Shown piece by piece: positions 9,136 through 15,464 of a DNA stretch of 64,000 bases (position 1 is its first letter; the number at the start of each line of letters is the position of its first letter). Location: positions 62,001 through 126,000 of the forward strand of contig CAZCBH010000001.1 of NCBI GenBank assembly GCA_964496875.1. Direction: 5' to 3'. The DNA comes from RI-106 sp964496875. GTDB taxonomy: Bacteria > Cyanobacteriota > Vampirovibrionia > Obscuribacterales > Obscuribacteraceae. The translations under genes and the position numbers were made by a program. The notes below the pieces were generated by a model. It did no database searches, was not told the DNA's origin, and saw only the letters and a program-made list of their open reading frames with translations.

Positions 9136-12100
9136 ATGGCTAAAGAAGGTGTTCAAGAAAAGCCGCAAGATAGTCCAGGCAAAGGCGATACCGTCGAGCC
9201 TGTCAAATTCGAGCTGTCTGATGGCAGCAGTACCTCTCAGCCGGATCTGGGTAAAGAGGTCTTCACTCCGCCTGCCGACCAGAAGTCTCAAGATGTAGCC
9301 TTCTCCGAGACCAAAGCGCAGCCCGGGAGCAACACCGCCGACCGCCACCTCACTGAGGTCGATATCGTCGACGCCAACGGTGGCGATCAAGATGAAGACA
9401 AACTGGATATCGCCACTATTCTCAAGACCGATTTCCTCGGCGGCGACTCGAAACGTTATGAATGGCTTCCTAAAAACGCTACGGAAAAACAGATAGAAGC
9501 TGGCATTCAGCAGCGTATCGCTGCCAGTGATCCGGCCTGGCAGGCACGATCTGAAAAAGCCAAAGACCTTGATCTCGATAAACTCAAAAATGGCGACATC
9601 GTCACCTATGAAAAAGACGGTCAGGTACAGCTTGCCGTTGTTCGTATCGTTAACGGTAAGGTCGGCTTCCACGCCCATACCAATAAATCCGGTTCCGGTG
9701 AGCCTATCACTCGCTCCACCGATCTAAAACAGGCATTTACAGGTCTCGATGACAATGCCACCATCAAAATCTATGGCGAGTCGGCTGCTGCCGGTAGTCA
9801 GGATAGAGCCACTGTCGCCGACAGACCCCAGGAGACAGCCCGGGTGGATGTGGTGGCGGCAAGAGCCCCGGAAGATCTCAGATCTCTTATAGCCGAGCGA
9901 AACGAGCTTCTGACCTCGGGCAAGAGACCCGATGAGCAAATAGAGGTTAAAAAAGGCGACCAGGTTGTCTCTATGCCGGTTTCCGAGCGTTTGAAAGAAA
10001 TAGAGACCCGTATGCTGGGCAATGATAAGGTCGAGGGCGGCTCTCCGCGCCTGGAAATAGTCGATCCTGTTGAAGCCATGATCAAAGAGGGATCCGACAA
10101 GCTGAGGGTAAGCGACCTGGTTGTTAAAACCTCGGTCGATGAACTCAATAAGCTGCAGGAAGAAGGCAAAAAGCCGACCGACAAAGTAACTGTCACTAGA
10201 ATTGTGGATGGCAAGTCGGTAGAGCAAGAAGTGACCGTAGAAGAGAGGGTCAAAGAGCTCAAGACCACCATCCGTGATGAACTGAACCGCTCTTTTGCCA
10301 CAGCGGACAAAGTCAGTCCCGGACCGATAGATATGGCCGCTACCCGAGAGCTGGATATCAAAATGGCCGAGAGCGTGGCCGAGAGAACTAGATTGGCTCG
10401 CAAACTGGGAATCTTTGATCAAAGTCAACTCACCGTTGAAAATATCGATAAGATGACCCCGGCTAACGATCAGGAAAGACAGGATCTGGCCGCCTTGAAG
10501 GACACGATTGTAAAAACCGATCAAATCCAGGATGTACGCCACGGTCTTGCTTATACCAGACTGCGTTCGGCCGAGATGAAGGCTCTTGGATATGCCAATC
10601 CGGACGTTCCTCTGGGCATGACCGGTACTCCCGAGGATGTAATCTCCGCCAATGTCGATCTTACCCATGCAAAACAAGTAGACCGAGAGCTGCGCGCTTC
10701 CCAGGCCGGCTATGATGTCGAGATCATAGTCAGCAACAAGATTCTTCCCATGCTCGCCAATGCCGAGACCACTGTCAAGTTCGTAAAAGCCGAGGATGAA
10801 GCAAATAGAACCGGCATGCCTATTGAGCAAACCATCGAGCATGCCATGGAGCAAGAGGATAAAGCCAAGCAGATAGAGGCGTTGCTTACCCTGGGCGACA
10901 AAGGCGCTTCGGAGAGCGATAAGCGGCTTGCTATCGAGATTCTGGTGGAGTCGAACAAAGCCAATGCTGCCGGTCAAAAGCTCGACATAAAGACAGAAGG
11001 AGACGCGCTCAGGCTTGCTGCGGAGAAAGCCAAAGAGCTCGATATCGCCTTCCTTAATTCAGAAGCGATGAAAGACTACTACCGCATGCGCGATATCCAG
11101 GGCAACGTGGTCAATCCCGATGACCCCAATCGCCGGGTGCCGACCTTTTCCGAACAGTTCCAGGCCATCGCCAATATCGGCGCCAAAGCCAAGCTCGACT
11201 ACGCGCTTTATATGCGGGATAGCGGTCAGAACAATTACACTGCCCTGGCCGAGATGGGTGATAGATACAAAGGAAAAGATCTCAGCCAGGCGCTGGAAGC
11301 CGCCAAGGGTACGAAAGATCAGGAAGTTCTGGAAAAGATCGCCAGGGATTACGTAGGTGAAGACTCATCTAAATATCAGGGTGTGAGAGTAGATACTCTT
11401 CTAGACCAGGCGCGTAATACCGTCGATGATGCCAGTCTGCTCTTTATGCAAGTGAAAGCGGAAGCACCGCATATGATATTTCAGAGAAATGGCGAAAAGC
11501 TTGAATATATCAATGAAGATCTGCGTAATTTCGATTATCAAGCCTCTATCGGCGTATCATCCGTCGACCCGGGAGAGTGGGTAAAGGCCAAACAGCGTTA
11601 CGACCGGGTTGTAACCGGTGAATCCGATGTGGATGAGAACGGCAGGAAAATCGATCCGCAGGCCGAGATAGACAAGATGTACCAGGTAACAAGGCTGGTG
11701 GAACTCGATGTGGAGCGCCAGAATAAAAAGCTTCAGGCTAGAGTCGACGAACTCAAGAGAGAAGAGCAGGGACTGGGTCAAAAGCAGTTTGCCACAGAAG
11801 AGGCCCGTACTTTAGAGAGACAGCGAATAGACAGAGAGATCAAATATCTGGAATCCACCATTCTAGAAAGAGAATCCTCAGTCAAGCACCAGAAGAACCT
11901 GACTCGTTTTCTAGACGCCAGTAACTCTTTCGGTCAAGAGAATTTCGATCATGCCAAAAAGATGCTCGATCTGATCAAGGCGGAAGACCCGGAACTCTAC
12001 AACAACAAAGAACTAAACATGGAAGATCTCCATGGACGCTCATCCAGCTGGTGGCGTCGTAACTGGCGTACTGTTGCCGCCGTGGTCACCGTGGCCGCCG

Positions 12101-13251
12101 CTGTTGCTATTGGTGTCTCCACCCTCGGTGCCGGTACCGGTCTATCCGCCGGCATGCTCCTCGGGGCTAAAGCCTTGCTGGCAGGCGGCGTCGGCGCAGC
12201 TACTTATATGGGTATGGAGAAATACGCCACCGGTGATCTCGATGCCAATTTTATCGACCGCTTCGCTTCCGGTAAGACCAACTGGAGAACCGGTGCCGAA
12301 GGCTTTGCCATGGGCTTCAGCAGCGCAGGCACGGTGGGCGCCACGAGAATGCTTTTTGCCTCCAACAGTATGCGAGCCGCAGCCATCGCCAGCGGAGAGA
12401 TCGCGGCACCGACCGGAATCCGTGCCACCTCGCTCTACTATGCCAGCCAGGCCGGTAAGTTTACTGCCGCTTCGGTGGCGCCTCTTGCTCCTTATGCCGG
12501 CATCGGTGCCTACGATGTCTCCCAGGGCAATCAAACCTGGGGCGGTCTTGGACAGGAGCTTGCCATGCGAGGACTGCTCAACTCCGTTTATGTGGGCACC
12601 ATGGGTCTTGCACCGTCTTCCGGTATCCTCGGAAATGCTATGGCTCCAAATGCATTCCGCATCGGTCAGGGCGGCTCGCTTGCCATGAATACTCTAAAAG
12701 GTGTCGCCGGTAGAGAATATGCCGCCGTTTTTGGTGATGGTATCAAGTACGGCGTAGACTGGATGCAAGGTGACAAGCACGCTCCGAGCTATGATTTCTG
12801 GCAGAACAACGAAGGCGCCTACCGTGATGGTGACCTGGGTAATCTCGGCTATGGAGCTTTCCGCAGTCTTGCCGCCCGCAGTTACAGTCACTTTAACGGT
12901 TCTGGACTAGACGTCCATGATTCAAGAGACTACTCTCGATTCTTGAACAATCTCTCCGACAGTGGCGCCATATTCGGTTTGAGAAGTGCCACTGCCGACA
13001 ATATGCTTTTCCGGGGACAGAATCTGCCATTTCAGATAAGACCGGTTCAGCCCACTGTACGCAAGCTTTTTATTCCTGAATTCAGCGATCAGCCTATGCT
13101 CCAGGTCCAGGTCGGTGGACGCTCGATGATCATCCCTGCCGATCCGGGCTCTTACGATTCTAGTAAGCCGCGACCCAGTCGACTGGAATTTCGGGTAGAT
13201 GAACTGGTACCTAAGAATGCTTTTGATGCCCGTAATTTAAGAGGGCGATAA
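9136..13251 (+). CDS. Second giant protein of unknown function (1371 aa), probable paralogue of the preceding one
   Basis: Unrecognised. ATG at 9136 is preferred; an in-frame TTG at 9124 abuts its GAGG and leaves no spacer. The first ~90 residues are acidic and polar. Two copies of a ~46-residue unit (GKxPxxxVxV...ERxKELxTxI pattern) lie at roughly 9874-10014 and 10135-10275. Residues ~860-920 are strongly charged and predicted coiled coil. From residue ~965 a WWRRNW motif leads into a long Ala/Val/Gly stretch with at least two membrane-length hydrophobic segments, followed by YATGDL, which resembles YLQTGEI after the hydrophobic module of the first giant protein. The C-terminal 300 residues are Gly/Ser/Ala rich. 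Shared architecture and adjacency suggest duplication and joint function. No enzyme motif or signal peptide was found. Confidence 0.9.
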   Translation: MAKEGVQEKPQDSPGKGDTVEPVKFELSDGSSTSQPDLGKEVFTPPADQKSQDVAFSETKAQPGSNTADRHLTEVDIVDANGGDQDEDKLDIATILKTDFLGGDSKRYEWLPKNATEKQIEAGIQQRIAASDPAWQARSEKAKDLDLDKLKNGDIVTYEKDGQVQLAVVRIVNGKVGFHAHTNKSGSGEPITRSTDLKQAFTGLDDNATIKIYGESAAAGSQDRATVADRPQETARVDVVAARAPEDLRSLIAERNELLTSGKRPDEQIEVKKGDQVVSMPVSERLKEIETRMLGNDKVEGGSPRLEIVDPVEAMIKEGSDKLRVSDLVVKTSVDELNKLQEEGKKPTDKVTVTRIVDGKSVEQEVTVEERVKELKTTIRDELNRSFATADKVSPGPIDMAATRELDIKMAESVAERTRLARKLGIFDQSQLTVENIDKMTPANDQERQDLAALKDTIVKTDQIQDVRHGLAYTRLRSAEMKALGYANPDVPLGMTGTPEDVISANVDLTHAKQVDRELRASQAGYDVEIIVSNKILPMLANAETTVKFVKAEDEANRTGMPIEQTIEHAMEQEDKAKQIEALLTLGDKGASESDKRLAIEILVESNKANAAGQKLDIKTEGDALRLAAEKAKELDIAFLNSEAMKDYYRMRDIQGNVVNPDDPNRRVPTFSEQFQAIANIGAKAKLDYALYMRDSGQNNYTALAEMGDRYKGKDLSQALEAAKGTKDQEVLEKIARDYVGEDSSKYQGVRVDTLLDQARNTVDDASLLFMQVKAEAPHMIFQRNGEKLEYINEDLRNFDYQASIGVSSVDPGEWVKAKQRYDRVVTGESDVDENGRKIDPQAEIDKMYQVTRLVELDVERQNKKLQARVDELKREEQGLGQKQFATEEARTLERQRIDREIKYLESTILERESSVKHQKNLTRFLDASNSFGQENFDHAKKMLDLIKAEDPELYNNKELNMEDLHGRSSSWWRRNWRTVAAVVTVAAAVAIGVSTLGAGTGLSAGMLLGAKALLAGGVGAATYMGMEKYATGDLDANFIDRFASGKTNWRTGAEGFAMGFSSAGTVGATRMLFASNSMRAAAIASGEIAAPTGIRATSLYYASQAGKFTAASVAPLAPYAGIGAYDVSQGNQTWGGLGQELAMRGLLNSVYVGTMGLAPSSGILGNAMAPNAFRIGQGGSLAMNTLKGVAGREYAAVFGDGIKYGVDWMQGDKHAPSYDFWQNNEGAYRDGDLGNLGYGAFRSLAARSYSHFNGSGLDVHDSRDYSRFLNNLSDSGAIFGLRSATADNMLFRGQNLPFQIRPVQPTVRKLFIPEFSDQPMLQVQVGGRSMIIPADPGSYDSSKPRPSRLEFRVDELVPKNAFDARNLRGR

Positions 13252-13370
13252 CAATAAAGAGACTTCCTCAACTCTCCAGAAACCGTTCAATCTGGATAGA
13301 GACCGGTAACAAGTTTTGTTCACCGGTCAGGTCGAACCCTGGCAAGATCCGACCGTGCACATCTGGCGGC

Positions 13371-13550
13371 TTGACTTCTTTCGGTCTCTTTATAGCCGCC
13401 GGATCGGCTATTACCTTTGGCGCTGCTGCGGTTGTCAACGGAATTGACCGCCATGAGTTCAAAACCTACGTCCAGACCGGTAAATCGAGTTTAGAGAAGT
13501 TAAGAACAGCCCATGAACTGATTTCAAATGATCCTAAAACGGGCAAATAG
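13371..13550 (+). CDS. Possible small single-pass membrane protein (59 aa, TTG start) or gene remnant
   Basis: The 337-base gap after the second giant gene contains a plus-strand frame open from about 13248 to the TAG at 13548-13550. From a TTG at 13371 it would encode a hydrophobic segment (TSFGLFIAAGSAITFGAAAVV) and then a polar tail with YVQTGKSSLEKL. The hydrophobic stretch followed by YVQTG loosely recalls the hydrophobic-plus-YLQTGE arrangement in the first giant protein. There is no ATG in the frame and no convincing ribosome site, only a weak GGCGG next to the TTG. It may be a degraded third paralogue, a small partner of the giants, or chance. Nothing else is seen in this gap. Confidence 0.25.
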   Translation: MTSFGLFIAAGSAITFGAAAVVNGIDRHEFKTYVQTGKSSLEKLRTAHELISNDPKTGK

Positions 13551-13588
13551 AAAGTAGAAAAGTTGTTCTGCCGTTCTATACTGGTTAT

Positions 13589-14359
13589 ATGTCCAAGATT
13601 TCTGTAGTTATTCCTGCTTACAACGAAGAGGCGCGGCTGCCTGCCACCCTTGCTTCGGTCTTTGACTATCTTCAAAAGAAAGGAGCTGATTTCGAGATTC
13701 TAGTGGTTGATGACGGCAGTGTGGATGGAACCGCCGATTTTGTCAGGCGTTTTTCAAGCGGGAATCAAAGCGAAAGAGGCTCGGTCGAGGTCCTGACCTA
13801 TGGGCAGAACAAGGGCAAGGGCTATGCTGTCCGAACCGGTATGCTTGCCGCCACCGGAGACTATATTGTCTACAATGACGCCGACGGCAGCTCTCCCATC
13901 GAAGAGATCGAGAAGTTAATCGCCTCAATGGATGAAGGAAGCGACATAGCTTTTGGCTCCAGGGCTAAGCCGGACGAGAGTCGCTTTGTCGATGCTCTGG
14001 CCTATCGAAAGTATATGGGCAACACCTTCAATCTCATCGTCCAGGCCCTTATCCTGCCTGGTATTCATGACACCCAGTGCGGCTTCAAAATGTTCTCAAG
14101 GGAAGCTGCCAGGGACATATTCTCTGTGGCCCAAGAGAACGGTTTCGCTTTTGATGTGGAGATTCTCTATATCGCCAGGCTGCGCCACTATCGCATGGAA
14201 GAGGTGCCGATCAACTGGGCTAATGTCGATGGCTCCAAAGTCAATGTCTTAGTAGATTCTCCCAAAATGCTTCTACAAGTACTGAAGATGAGCCTGGGGG
14301 CTTTCACCGGCAAATATAAGAGAGTCGAAGCCAAGGTTTTCGAGAAGAGAATGCCTTAG
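13589..14359 (+). CDS. Family 2 glycosyltransferase, dolichyl-phosphate glucosyltransferase-like
   Basis: This 256-residue protein is a GT-A fold glycosyltransferase. It starts with ISVVIPAYNEEARLPATL, then VVDDGSVDGT for nucleotide-sugar binding, and YNDADGSSP as the metal-binding DxD-like region. DTQCGFKMFSREAA and GFAFDVEILYIARL are typical of the dolichyl-phosphate beta-glucosyltransferase/DPM1-like branch, which charges a polyprenyl phosphate with a sugar at the inner membrane. There is no C-terminal membrane domain, so it would act as a soluble or peripheral enzyme. The stop overlaps the end of the convergent phosphatase gene by 4 bases. Sugar and lipid acceptor are not predictable. UppP and a GT-C-like protein near 58-60 kb could belong to the same lipid-linked sugar chemistry, but that is inference. 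Confidence 0.88.
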   Translation: MSKISVVIPAYNEEARLPATLASVFDYLQKKGADFEILVVDDGSVDGTADFVRRFSSGNQSERGSVEVLTYGQNKGKGYAVRTGMLAATGDYIVYNDADGSSPIEEIEKLIASMDEGSDIAFGSRAKPDESRFVDALAYRKYMGNTFNLIVQALILPGIHDTQCGFKMFSREAARDIFSVAQENGFAFDVEILYIARLRHYRMEEVPINWANVDGSKVNVLVDSPKMLLQVLKMSLGAFTGKYKRVEAKVFEKRMP

Positions 14360-15147
14360 CCGGCGCTTTTGGACTTGAGTTCGGCCAGGCAAGCGATGAT
14401 CTCGTCGTGGATATGACCGTTCGTGGCTAATATATGACCGGAGTTTATATCCAGCTCTCCGCCTTCGAGATTGCTTACCCTGCCACCTGATTCGGTGACA
14501 ATAAGGCTGCCGGCGCCGATATCCCAGGGGGCGAGTTTCATCTCCCAGAAGCCTTCGGTGCGTCCTGCCGCGACGAAGCAGAGGTCGAGAGCGGCGCTGC
14601 CGTCCCTTCTTACGCCATGAGATTTACTGGTCAGGGTCTTGAATTCGAGCATATTGTCGTAGCCTGTGTTTCTTGTATCCGGCGGAAAGCCTGTGGACAG
14701 CAAGCTTTCTGCCAGGGTCCCGGCACCGGAGACTTTGAGTCTGTTTCCGTTGAGAAAAGCGCCCTCGCCTCCAACAGCCCAGAACATCTCGTCGGCACAG
14801 GCGTTATACACCACCCCCAGTACCATCTCTCCTTCTTGCTCCAGTCCGATGGATACGGCAAAAAACGGGTAGGCATGGGAATAATTGGTGGTGCCGTCCA
14901 GTGGATCTATTAACCAGCGACGATTTTCAGATCCGTCTTTTTCGCCGCTTTCTTCGGCCAGAATTTGATCTTCCGGGAAATTCGACTTGATCAGATCCAG
15001 AATCGCTTTCTCGCATTCTTTGTCCACATTGGTGACCAGGTTGAAGGCGCTTTTATAGTCGACATACTCGATATTGCCCAAATTCTTTTTCTGGATTGCG
15101 CCGGCGGCTCTGGCCGCCTCGAAAGCTATCTCTTTTTCTTTGTTCAT
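14356..15147 (-). CDS. Inositol-monophosphatase family protein (SuhB-like)
   Basis: At 263 residues this is the usual length for the Li-sensitive inositol monophosphatase family. Metal-binding residues are present in AEESGE, the hallmark DPLDGTTNYSHAYPFF, and the C-terminal APWDIGAGSLIVTESGG. The family hydrolyses inositol-1-phosphate or related sugar and nucleotide phosphates with Mg2+. In proteobacteria SuhB also binds the transcription machinery, but that role cannot be inferred here. Other members are histidinol-phosphate or 3'-phosphoadenosine phosphatases, so exact substrate is open. The gene converges on the glycosyltransferase with a 4-base overlap and diverges from ileS across a 317-base spacer. 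Confidence 0.88.
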   Translation of the reverse strand: MNKEKEIAFEAARAAGAIQKKNLGNIEYVDYKSAFNLVTNVDKECEKAILDLIKSNFPEDQILAEESGEKDGSENRRWLIDPLDGTTNYSHAYPFFAVSIGLEQEGEMVLGVVYNACADEMFWAVGGEGAFLNGNRLKVSGAGTLAESLLSTGFPPDTRNTGYDNMLEFKTLTSKSHGVRRDGSAALDLCFVAAGRTEGFWEMKLAPWDIGAGSLIVTESGGRVSNLEGGELDINSGHILATNGHIHDEIIACLAELKSKSAG

Positions 15148-15255
15148 CTTTCTGTCTCCGTGACCTTCTCTAGTCTTTCGTCAGGCATCCAATCCATGAT
15201 AGAACCTGGCAGCAAAGAATATGCTTGATATTCGTTTACTCTTAAAGGTTCTACA

Positions 15256-15284
15256 TTGACGCTCTATCTCTATAGACTTATATT
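15256..15284 (+). promoter_or_regulatory. Strong sigma70-type promoter for ileS
   Basis: TTGACG (15256-15261) and TATATT (15279-15284) are separated by exactly 17 bases, a near-consensus pair. Transcription would start near 15291 and give a leader of about 174 bases before the ileS ATG. This is the best promoter match I found in the window. Confidence 0.65.
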
Positions 15285-15330
15285 TGGACCTATCATGAAG
15301 ATATCGAGTATTTCAACGCAAACGACTGCC

Positions 15331-15360
15331 AAGAGAAGAGCCTTCCCGGCTCAAACTCTT
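15331..15360 (+). promoter_or_regulatory. Hairpin in the ileS leader
   Basis: AAGAG, two bases, GAGCC, a TTCCC loop, GGCTC, three bases, then CTCTT: two stacked perfect 5-bp helices separated by a small internal loop. It sits between the promoter and the terminator-like hairpin. Its position suggests a structured regulatory leader; no known RNA family was recognised. Confidence 0.45.
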
Positions 15361-15399
15361 ATCATTATTTCGTGAATTTACCGAGCTGGCCAGGGTAGA

Positions 15400-15430
15400 C
15401 CAGCGCCCCGGCGTTGGTTTTTTGTTTTTG
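15400..15430 (+). terminator. Intrinsic terminator/attenuator in the ileS leader
   Basis: CCAGCGCC pairs with GGCGTTGG (one G-U) around a very short loop, then T6, G, T5. It lies 35 bases before the ileS start and downstream of the ileS promoter, so it would end transcription before the gene. A competing GCTGG (15385-15389)/CCAGC (15400-15404) pairing shares the left arm of the terminator, which is the geometry of an antiterminator. Confidence 0.6.
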
Positions 15431-15464
15431 TAGACAAATTAATGGAATGGAGATTGATTAGCCA

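Noticed and set aside
671..13251. Long open frames on the minus strand inside the two giant genes
   Set aside because: They mirror codon bias of the plus-strand genes, lack family motifs and ribosome sites, and overlap entirely.
15290..15464. T-box riboswitch upstream of ileS
   Set aside because: AGGGTAGACCAGCG only loosely resembles the T-box sequence, the TGGN acceptor-pairing loop is missing, and the leader before the terminator is too short for a standard stem I. Kept only as an attenuator candidate.
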